Below, piece by piece: positions 10,241 to 18,204 of a DNA stretch of 42,084 nt. Position numbers and translations under genes: made by a program. A model generated the notes under the pieces. It did not search any database. It was not told the origin of the DNA and was given only the letters and a program-made list of their open reading frames with translations. The stretch lies in assembly GCA_009760855.2 (NCBI GenBank), contig WPIO01000295.1:75001-117084 (forward strand), read 5' to 3'. Source of the DNA: Cristatella mucedo. Lineage: Eukaryota > Bryozoa > Phylactolaemata > Cristatellidae. Position 1 is the first letter of the stretch. Every line of letters starts with the position of its first letter.

Positions 10241-10520
10241 TGCGCCATGACTACTCACCAGCAGCGGCGCTGTTTGCCTTCCCCCCCCCGGCCCGTTATT
10301 CGGTTCGACCGCAGCGTGACGAGGCATGAGTTAGAAAGCAATCTGCGACGGGAACCAGCAGGCAGGACTCGGCGTGCCGGTGTAGAGCCGCGAAGGGAAC
10401 TGGTTGCTGGCCGAGCGGTGCGGCCGCGGCGAGCGACGCGAGCCGGGGACTAGTGCGGGATTGTGTACCGCCTCCGCGTGAACGTGACAGGGCCCGCGTC
10501 TCACATTCGGGTGGCGGCCG
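10241..10520 (+). promoter_or_regulatory. GC-rich, CpG-dense segment ahead of a signal-peptide ORF
   Basis: The segment has many CpGs, C9 and GCGGCCGCGG runs, and leads without a repeat into the ATG at 10521. It resembles a CpG-type promoter or 5' UTR; no TATA box is seen. Confidence 0.25.
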
Positions 10521-10655
10521 ATGGCTTCGCGGTACTCGCCGTGGAAGATCGTCTGGGTGATGGCCTGCTTCGCGCTAATAACGCGCGTGCGAATTCCCTA
10601 CACGTCTTCACGCATAGCCCGCCAACTACTTCCGGCATGCGGCACGGCTCTGTAG
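10521..10655 (+). CDS. Possible first exon encoding a signal peptide
   Basis: The ATG (GGCCGATGG) opens a 44-codon frame: MASRYSPWKIVWVMACFALI, then TRVRIPYTSSRIARQL. The basic start and hydrophobic core suggest a secretory signal or single membrane segment. A donor-like GCTCT|GTAGGG at 10651/10652 would end it in phase 2, just before the TAG. Downstream frames up to 10936 (for example DNAKLDAYYLTCPRITLPW) also look coding-like but in a different frame, so a decayed gene is another option. No family is recognised. Confidence 0.25.
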   Translation: MASRYSPWKIVWVMACFALITRVRIPYTSSRIARQLLPACGTAL

Positions 10656-10936
10656 GGGTGCCCGTACAAAATCACATGCTAGCTCTTACGAAGTGAGCAT
10701 TCCCTGGCACGACCTCGATGTCGGATGAACGCCAGAGAATCAAGGCCGATAGTAGGGGACGCAGCGCGCTATCTAGGTCCGTGCATGGCGTCGCTAAAGC
10801 GAGAACGTCTTCACTCCCGTGCCCCGCTTCACTTGAAGACAGCGACAACGCCAAGCTGGACGCCTACTACTTGACGTGTCCGAGGATTACTTTACCCTGG
10901 CTCGTCGCGGATAACAACACGAGCCTTGCGTGCTAA

Positions 10937-11690
10937 GCCTTTCTCTCTCTCTCCTCGCTCCCTCCTCCCATTCCTGTCACTCACGCCCTCTCTCGCAATC
11001 TCCCCGCCCTTCCTATCTTACTCCCACTCCCTTCTCGACCCTCCTCTCAAACTCTCTCCTCTCTCCATCTCCCTTCTTCCTTCCTCCCCCTCCCTATCTC
11101 ACTCCCTCTCTCTCCTGCTCTTCCTTCCCTCTCTCACTCCCCTCGCTCCTCCACCTTCTTCTCCTCTACTCCTCCTCTTTCTTCATTTTTGCTCTCTCTA
11201 CTCTCTTTTCAAATCCCTTTTCCCCACTTCCTCTTCTCGTTCTTTCCATCTTGCTTTTCCTTCTCCTCTCTCTCTCCTCCTCTCACCTTCTCTCTCCTCT
11301 CTCTCTCTCCTCTTCCTCCCTCTCCTTCCTCTTTCTCTCCTCCTTATTTACCCCATTTCTCCCTCTTTATTCCTACATTCCTCTCTCCTTTCCATACCCC
11401 CCCTCCCTCTCTCTCGCCGCCCTCCATTCTCCCTTCTTCCATGTTTTCTCCCCTCCTCCCGTTCTCCATTCACCTCTCTCCTCTCTTACCTCTACTCTCT
11501 CCCTCTCCCTCTCCTCTCTCTCGCTCTCCCCCCTCCCCACCTCCTCTCTCTCCTCTCTCGCGCGCTCTCTCCTCGCCACTCTCGCTCTCTCCTCCTCCAT
11601 CTCCCGCTTTTCTCTCTCACTCCCTCCCTCGCCCGCTCTCTCTCTCTCGCTCCCCTTTCTCTCCCTCTTTCTCTCCTCTCGCTCCCTGAG
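10937..11690 (+). repeat. 750-bp CT-rich polypyrimidine tract
   Basis: The tract is made of CTCTCT, CCCTCC and TTCCTC text with rare purines, less regular than the 4549 tract. It has the same strand polarity. The long overlapping Ser/Leu/Pro reading frames across it are compositional artefacts. Confidence 0.9.
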
Positions 11691-11697
11691 AGTGCTT

Positions 11698-12600
11698 CCT
11701 AGCTACCGACGGCCGGCGCACGTGCTTAGTGGCCGGCTGAGCTCCTGGCAGGCACCCGCGGCGAGCCCTTCCTCCCCGAAACGACCAACGGGCCGCGAAC
11801 GCAGGCGTCGCTCGCGGCCTACGGCGCCGCGCGCCGCGCGCGAACCCAGCTCGCTTGACGCGCCGGTCGAAAATCTGCGCGTTCTAGCTCGACCTCCTAC
11901 TTCGTGATAAGACGCCTGGTGTGGTCGCGGAAGCTACCCGCTGCCCATACGCCACGCTGTACACCCCAAAGGGTCCAGCGCCTTCGCGAGTTTAAGCTTC
12001 GTTCAAGGGCTTGTCGGGACCAGACGAACTTGGGCCGCAATGCCCCCGAGTGGGCGCTGCGCTAACCCGTATCCTCAGTCAGGACGTGAGGCTGCAGTTT
12101 CTATCCGGCCGGCACTACGCCAGGAGCGGCAAGCCGCCGCGATACCTGAGCGGCTGCCAGTGCAAAGATACCCTACTACGTGCCGGTGCGCTGAATTAAA
12201 CTACGAGCTCGTGTGCGGAATTGACGAGCGCATCAGCCGTCGCTGCACTAGGAAAAAAGGACATTGAACTCGTGCAGTCCTTCTACGGGCGTCGCGTCGG
12301 TCAAGGGCAATCCTGCCGTCGCAACCATGGAGCGACGGCGTTGGGCGCGGGGGCGGCAGCGGGTGGCGGACTTCCTTTTTTTTTTGTGCACAGGCATTCT
12401 AAGAATGAAGCGAGTTGCTCCTTGACCTCGAAGGGGCCACTATATGCGAAGAGGTCCCGGCAGAGCGACGCCTTCGCGGCGCTTCCTCGAGAGAGCAGCA
12501 GCCGGCCGAGCGGCGGCAACGCGCGCCGCCCCAGGTGCAAGGGGGGGCCGCGCGGGCTGCTCCGGCTGCCTCCTTAATCCCTCCTTAGAGAATGCCGTGG
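11698..12600. other. GC-rich segment with fragmentary coding-like frames
   Basis: After the CT tract the sequence is CpG-rich. It shows short protein-like stretches in shifting frames (for example VVAEATRCPYATLYTPKGP near 11930 and SGRHYARSGKPPRYLSG near 12105), broken by stops. It could be a decayed gene, a 5' UTR or a CpG island without coding content. I could not build a consistent model. Confidence 0.3.
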
Positions 12601-13724
12601 TGCGTGGCACATGTAAAGTAAGTTCGACTGTCGGACGCTCGCCGAAGTGTGCGGGGTTACAATATGTATTGATACCTTATTAGCGCTACAAGCAACTTGT
12701 CTGACTTCGACGGACGGGCAGAGCTAGGTCAACAAGTACTGTAACTCGTAACGGCAATAGTCCCAGCAGACGTGCTATATATATATATATAGCCCCATGC
12801 TAAAAGATAAAAATTGCATATCAGATTGAGTATATAAGTCAAACTCAACTGCAACGGAGTGTTACAGGCATCCAGAATGGAAGCCATGGGCACATAAAAG
12901 CTCCCCGAACGGCGGACATAGCCCCTCTCGAGTACCTGACATGACTGTCCAGAGCCCAATAGCTAAACTGACCCTCCAATATTATATGGCTTTTTGCTTT
13001 TTATGCCGCCTAACCTTAGATTATAACGTGACCACATCTTAGTCTAATAACTCAGGGACGGGAATGGTAAAAGTCTCGTCAGTTGTAGTCTGGCTGATCC
13101 AGCACATAGTCGTTTCATTATAGCGTCCTTCACGACCCGCTCTATATTGCAAAACGTTTAGAAATATATCTGAGTCGCAGGCATTTTCCCTGTACCATAC
13201 CAACAAGAAATCTATATTTCGGTGAATCTGAATAACCCATATTCGAGCATATTGAAAAACATTTTTGCAGTCAGACCGATAAATTTTGCATATGAGTCCA
13301 CGATTGAATCCGTCAGTCGGTCTCCTAAAACACGAATCGCTTTCGTCACGCTTATGCTGCGGTCTTCGTGATAGTTGTGATACTACTACCATACAGCTGT
13401 AATAAGCGTCATGTCAAAAATATCAGGAGAATATGATTTAGTAATTTTCATATGTAGCTGCCACATTAATCTAGCAGCTCCAACTGTGTATTGAAGCATT
13501 AAATATTGATGGGCAGGCTTTTGACTATAGCTCTATTTCTTTGCACATATAAATGCCTTGGTGGGTTATCTGCCTCTCAGTGAGTAATTACGCCGATCCG
13601 CTTTGCAGCTATGCATTCGGATATTATCTGCAAATCTTGGGTTTCAACTTTCAAATGGATTCCCCTGCAAAAAAAAACGCGGGGAAAAAGCATAAACCTG
13701 TGCTGTGATCCGTAAAAGCCTTCG
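12601..13724. other. AT-rich spacer
   Basis: Contains a (TA)7 run at 12775-12790. A 117-codon minus frame (13392-13039) has no recognisable motif. Nothing else is supported. Confidence 0.5.
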
Positions 13725-14764
13725 AGCACGACGAATTCTCTCAACTCCCTTGCTGCATGTGGTCGAAGACATTCGCACATGGATGGCGGAAAATGTTCTT
13801 AAATTAAATAATCACAAAACTAACTAGTCATGGGGCAAACGAAGGGTGATAAAAAATTGGAAAGGTCAACGCTCAAAATCCAGCATATCACCTGTTGATT
13901 CTGCACGAAATCTAGGTGTCATTTTCCAAAGTGACCTTTCGTTAGACGACCACGTCAGCTCCACAGTCAAGACTGCCTACGTTCACCTACGTAACATTGC
14001 TAAAATTCGGAATTGTTTAGATAAGGATACCACGTCCAAGTTGGTCCATGCATTTGTGACATCCCGTCTTGACTTCTGTAACTCACTGCTTGCTGGTCTA
14101 CCGGCATGTGCAATCAGGCGCTTACAGCTGGTGCAAAACATTGCAGCTAGGTTTGTCTATCATGAGCGGCGCAGTTGCCACATCACACCCACTTTTCGCC
14201 GATCTGCACTGGCTACCAGTCAAGCAACGAATCGACTTTAAGGTTTTTGTCACTCACTTTTAGTTCACTTCATTATTCGGCTCCAGCCTATATCTCAGAT
14301 CTACTCCCCCACCAGGCCAAGCATCCGTACCACCCCGCTTTTCGGAATCCAACAGTTTACCAAGACCTCTCTTACAAACCCCAAATCCTTTGGAGACCGT
14401 GAATTTAGTTCGTATGCTCCCAAAGCCTGGAACTCCTTCCCGACTTGTGTCAGAACATCCCCTGACTTGACCACATTTAAAAGAACTTGAAAACACACCT
14501 ATTTAGGACAGCATTGTGGGTCACTGCGATTCGTCCTTTATGTGCTTATGGGTGCTGACACTGTACATGCTGCCCCTAACCACACTTGAATGCTTACCCT
14601 GTACATGTCACCACTAACCATGTTATTCATGTTGTTCACCAAGCATGATATTACTCAATATCCAATTCCGTTTTCCTTTGCATAAAAAAATGTATAGCGC
14701 GTAGAGAGAGATTGAGTTCTCTGAGGGCGCTTTATCAAGTGTATTATGTTATTATTATTATTAA
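13725..14764 (+). mobile_element. LINE family A, longest copy: reverse-transcriptase C-terminal remains and 3' UTR
   Basis: Non-LTR retrotransposon of the CR1/L2 type, truncated at the 5' end and no longer functional. Visible coding remains are TWMAENVLKLNNHKT (13780s), then NLGVIFQSDLSLDDHVSS, RLDFCNSLLAGLP, LVQNIAARFVYHERR, then after a frameshift near 14205 FADLHWLPVKQRIDFKVF and SAPAYISDLLPH, and finally WNSFPTCVRTSPDLTTFKRT. These are the conserved C-terminal landmarks of this LINE group. A 3' UTR of about 280 nt follows, with a GAGA...TCTC hairpin, GGGCGCTTTATCAAG and a (TTA)n tail at 14741-14762. Stops near 13825 and 14263 and the frameshift show it is dead. The catalytic palm region is missing. 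Confidence 0.85.
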
Positions 14765-15544
14765 ACAGCTTCAAGAAGAGGTCAATTGAAAAAATTAAGT
14801 TTCATGTTTTCATTAGTTTTTCAGGACTACTTGAAAAAATTTCAAAAGAAAACAATCTTGAATATCTTATATTTTAATAGATTTGTTCACACAATTTTTT
14901 GCAGAGAAACACTTGTAGTAATAATGTCTATTATTTTTTATCAAACTCTATCAGAGGCCACGATGATGTAGTCTCACATATTTGGCTACTTTACCGGATC
15001 TTGGCTTTAGTTTAATCGATTAAGCAAAACTTAAATTATGCTTGGAATCCATTCAAAAATTAGTCTTGATTTACTTATCCTAGTGGTTCACCTATCATGA
15101 ATGACTGTCAATTTTTGTAAAATTTGATTGTTAATAATTCGGTAGCAGTTTTTACGAAGACCTTGAGAATTGCAATTTTCCTCTTTGAGTAAATGCAATT
15201 TACAATATATCATGTCCAAAACACTGGTTCAAAAAGTTCCTATGTGGTTGAAAGACGCTAACACACTCTTTACAACGATTAACTAATGACGGACTAACAT
15301 ATCCGCTTGACTACGCTACCGCTAGGAAAGCACATACAAAACAATCACTGACAACGCAATAACAACCATTAGCAATACTTTTTTAAATAAAGAAGTGAAA
15401 ATAGATGTGGCGAACCAGCTAGGACCATTTCAGAACATGCACATTAACAACCATTACTAATGAACCACGTATGCACGTGAACAAAATTAACAATGAAAAC
15501 TTGATGAGCAGACTAGCGATTATTGAATACGAGGCTGCTGTGTA
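14765..15544. other. AT-rich spacer between LINE copy 4 and repeat D
   Basis: No ORF of note and no recognisable repeat; strongly AT-rich. Confidence 0.5.
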
Positions 15545-15683
15545 GTAGGACCCACTGGTTAGTGGCATTCACTGAGTCAAGCCCAGTTCACTTGCTTGCA
15601 AAGCACGCACGGAAAGATGTCAAGTTCACTGTGGCGCAGGGAAGGCAGAGCGGAACAGATACATCTTTAGCTGGTCCTTAAAT
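15545..15683 (+). repeat. Interspersed repeat family D, copy 2
   Basis: Partner of the copy at 2178-2300: AGGACCCACTGGTTAGTGG, TTCACTGAGTC, AAAGCACGCACGG, GATGTCAAGT and TCTTTAGCTGGTCCTTAAA. Its right end meets the 3' end of the reversed LINE copy at 15684. Confidence 0.45.
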
Positions 15684-16135
15684 GATAAAAATAAAAATAA
15701 TACGTTTTACATAGCGCCATCAGAGAACTCGATCTTTTTTTAGGAACTTTACATTTGCTGCAAAGGAAGCACGAACGAATGGTTAATGGTATCTTGCTCA
15801 ATGACAACAAGCATAACATGGATTAGGGTGACATGCACATGGTCAGCATGCAAATATGGATAGTGGCAGCATACACAGTGTCAGCAAGCGTAAGCACGTA
15901 AAGAATGAATCGCAGAGATTTACTGAATGCTGTGATAAATAAGTGCGTGTTTGGTTTCTTTTTTAATATGGTCAAGTCAGGGGATGTCGCGACGCAAGTC
16001 GGAAGTGAGCTCTAGACTTTAGGAGCGTACGAGCTAAAGGCACGCGCTCAAATGATTCTTAGTGAATGCAGACTGTGACCGAAGCCAGAGGAGTCTAGAC
16101 TTGTGGTGCATATGAACTGTAGGCTCGATAATTAA
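15684..16135 (-). mobile_element. LINE family A fragment, copy 5, reverse orientation
   Basis: On the minus strand it matches the end of copy 4. CGACATCCCCTGACTTGACC corresponds to the SPDLT coding end. It is followed by the 3' UTR (CTGCGATTCATTCTTTACG, GTGCTTCCTTTGC) and the tail AAAGATCGAGTTCTCTGATGGCGCTATG with an AT-rich TTATTTTTATTTTTATC end. It is degraded by stops and indels. Its 3' end adjoins the repeat D copy. Confidence 0.65.
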
Positions 16136-16272
16136 AATATTTCAATTTTGCGTGCGAAGAACGGCATAACAACCAGACGTTGATGAGAGGATATTGCAGG
16201 AGAACAGTAGAGGAGCAATGATGCCAGCAGATAGGTAGGCTGGCGCGAGTGAGCGGAGCGATCGGAAGTAAG

Positions 16273-16332
16273 CAAGAGAGGGAGAGAGAGAGAGAGCGAG
16301 GGGGAGAGAGAGAGAAAGAGAGGGACAGACAG
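16273..16332 (+). repeat. Short (GA)n-rich tract
   Basis: About 60 nt of GAGAGA with GGGAGA interruptions; purines on the plus strand, opposite in polarity to the two large tracts. Confidence 0.85.
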
Positions 16333-16524
16333 AGCACGCTCAAGTCGACACGATGCTTGGTTCGATAGAGAGATAGCGAAGATCAGATGGAAGCGTTGCC
16401 ATATGACCGATGCGCCTTTGACTGACAACGAGACGAGCCGCTAAGATTTTCGCAAGTTTTGGAGACGATTGACCACACACTTTAGGAGTCCTTAACGACG
16501 GGAATTCAAGCGATCCAAACACAG

Positions 16525-16532
16525 TATAAATA
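16525..16532 (+). promoter_or_regulatory. Consensus TATA box TATAAATA
   Basis: A perfect TATAAATA occurs in GC-moderate sequence. No clear initiator is at +1. A 42-codon ORF follows at 16631. An LTR origin was considered but no terminal repeats were found. Confidence 0.3.
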
Positions 16533-16630
16533 GGCTAGGCGTCTGCGAAGCTCGTTGCGTCGCAAATTGTGCTCAACGACTTCGTCTTTTAATCTGTTGC
16601 TGACTCTTGCACTTGGTTTCCAGCTATTTT

Positions 16631-16759
16631 ATGCTACTACCTCCTACGCCTTCATTGTCCAACCGGCTCAGTAACGCTTTTAACTTTTCTCAACTGAGTG
16701 CGCAGAAGACTACAGGTCAGCTGATGTATGCTCAGCGAGAGTCGCCAGGCTATGAGTGA
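16631..16759 (+). CDS. Small ORF behind the 16525 TATA box
   Basis: The frame starts MLLPPTPSLSNRLSNAFNF and ends after 42 codons. A consensus donor ACTACAG|GTCAGC at 16715/16716 would make it an 85-nt coding part of a first exon (phase 1). An AG preceded by CTTGGTTTCC lies 8 nt before the ATG. No family is recognised. Confidence 0.22.
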   Translation: MLLPPTPSLSNRLSNAFNFSQLSAQKTTGQLMYAQRESPGYE

Positions 16760-16836
16760 ACCATAGAGCTTAAGGCCCGCTTAGTCTTTAATTGGCACTG
16801 CGAAGTAGTGGACGGATGTAAGTGCATACACAAGAG

Positions 16837-16913
16837 AATAATCACGTGCGCGTTCGAATAATCACGTGCGTGTTCGCTCATGCGTGCGCCTGACTGCGCG
16901 AGCGCATGCGTGC
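16837..16913 (+). promoter_or_regulatory. Tandem CACGTG boxes and NRF-1-like site
   Basis: A 20-bp unit is tandemly duplicated at 16837-16856 and 16857-16876 with one mismatch; each copy has the E-box CACGTG (16843-16848 and 16863-16868). GCGCATGCGTGC at 16902-16913 is one base off the palindromic NRF-1 core. In animals E-boxes bind bHLH-Zip factors such as USF, Myc or TFEB, and NRF-1 sites mark nuclear genes for mitochondrial proteins. The block lies 33-100 nt before an ATG. Confidence 0.4.
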
Positions 16914-16945
16914 GAGAGCCCGAACGGTACGCAGTTCGCGAAAGT

Positions 16946-17035
16946 ATGGCTGCAATTCGTATTCTCCCCAGTGCGGCGGCATGGCTGCAATTTGTTCCGG
17001 CTTCCACATCATTCTCGACGGACGAGTCTCTAAAG
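16946..17035 (+). CDS. Possible first coding exon with mitochondrial-type leader
   Basis: ATG with A at -3 and G at +4 opens exactly 30 codons, MAAIRILPSAAAWLQFVP then ASTSFSTDESLK, ending at AAAG|GTACGC, a fair donor in phase 0. The peptide is rich in Ala/Ser, has Arg and no acidic residue before position 26, as in mitochondrial presequences. This agrees with the NRF-1-like site upstream. The frame stays open to 17102. Further exons would have to lie antisense to the MADF-BESS gene or beyond it; none was recognised. Confidence 0.33.
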
Positions 17036-17286
17036 GTACGCCTCGAATTCGCTCGAGCCATTAAGGCCTCTTCGCGCACACTCGAACTGCTTGCAGCGCT
17101 TTAGTTTGTCTATCCAATCGAAAACGTTCTTTCGAAGGAGACCGAACATCGTTACAATTTAGTGCGTTTTACCGACAAGTCGAAAAATAGACCGCTATCG
17201 GATACAAAATGACGTTGATAAGAGCGTGCTGATTTTGGCTGACGAAAATCACAAGCTGCTGACAGAAATCTCACATTTAAGAATGC

Positions 17287-17292
17287 TTTAAT
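17287..17292 (-). terminator. Poly(A) signal ATTAAA of the MADF-BESS gene
   Basis: On the minus strand ATTAAA occurs about 250 nt after the stop codon. It is followed within 15-50 nt by TG/T-rich sequence (TGTGAGATTTCTGTC, then CTTGTGATTTTCG) that could serve as the downstream element. This predicts a 3' UTR of roughly 270 nt. Confidence 0.55.
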
Positions 17293-17451
17293 GTTTACGC
17301 TTCACTTCAAATTTCGCTTCGCGCCTCACAGTCTGCTGCTGCCAGGGCGGCGTCGTCGTGTCTTCTAAGCTCGACATGTTCATCGAGCTAAACAAGTGAA
17401 CCAAAGTGGTCTAGCGGCAACCGCTTTATCAAACGCGTCCATGATATGATG

Positions 17452-17494
17452 ACGGCGGCGGCGGTAGAGCGGCGTCGCGCCACGCCGCCGCCGT
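17452..17494 (-). promoter_or_regulatory. GC-rich stem-loop in the MADF-BESS 3' UTR
   Basis: Positions 17452-17463 and 17483-17494 are a perfect 12-bp inverted repeat of CGG/CCG units. The loop contains a smaller nested hairpin (GGCG-TCG-CGCC, 17470-17480). In the minus-strand transcript it would lie about 45 nt after the stop codon. A role in translation or stability is inference. Confidence 0.4.
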
Positions 17495-17540
17495 AGAAAT
17501 GCCCGAGACGAAGTCGTGCCTAGCACGGCGGAAACCCGAC

Positions 17541-18204
17541 CTAGTGGCGACCGGCCTGCTGCTGCGAGATGAGCGCGTGCTCCTTCACCTGGAACTCCTC
17601 CTCCATGAGCGTGTGCTGAATGCGTATCTTGGCACGCGCTCGGGCGAGCGGCGCCAGCCGTCGCAGGTTCGACGCCACCATGACGCCAAAGTGAAAGTCC
17701 TCGTCGCGGTGGAAGTCCTCGTGCGAGCTACCGCCGCCGTACTGAAGCGGTCCGAGGAACCAGGACGCTGCGGCGGCGGCGGCGGCGGCGGCCGACGAGG
17801 CGGCGGCCGCAGACGCCGCAGTCGCGGCCGGACCGGCGCTCCTTTTGGTCGGCCTGAAGGACGGCTGCTGCTGCTGCGGCGTCGGAGTCGGCTGCTGCTG
17901 ATAATGACGGTGATGATGCGGAGGCTGCGCGAGCGGCGGCGCCGAGCTGCTGCCGCAGCCGCCACTCGCTGCACCGCCGCCGTCGCTCTCGTCCCGATAG
18001 GACGTCGCGGCCGCCGCCTCCGCCGCCGACTGGCAGTCGTGATGACTGCAGCTCGCGCGGGCCGTCGCCGCCGGCTCGGCGTCCTCCGCAGTGAGTTCCG
18101 CGTCGACGTCGGCCTCGTCGCCGTCGTCCACGTTCTCGCAGGATCTGCTGCAGCGCGCCAGCGTGCCCGACGAGGACGTCATCTCGAGCGGAGTGTCAGT
18201 GGCC
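17541..18204 (-). CDS. MADF-BESS gene, coding exon 3 (linker, poly-Ala, BESS, stop)
   Basis: The exon opens after CTGCAG, its first G completing the AGG codon begun in exon 2, and is open to TAG at 17543-17541. It encodes an acidic Ser/Asp/Glu-rich stretch, a His/Gln-rich region (HHHRHYQQQ, then QQQQ), Ala runs and the C-terminal BESS motif, with DFHFGVMVASNLRRLAPL and RIQHTLMEEEF as its recognisable parts. Base composition is very GC-rich and the opposite strand is also open for 864 nt, but only this strand gives a recognised motif and splices in frame to the MADF half. Confidence 0.85.

Noticed and set aside
10926-11907. 325- and 258-codon Ser/Leu/Pro ORFs
   Set aside because: They are translations of the CT-rich tract and its edge.
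16140-16650. Possible LTR around the 16525 TATA box
   Set aside because: No second copy, TG...CA ends or primer-binding site was found in the window.
17664-17675. GGTTCGACGCC, a perfect polymerase III B-box match
   Set aside because: It lies within the BESS coding sequence (antisense), and no cloverleaf or A box is at the right distance.
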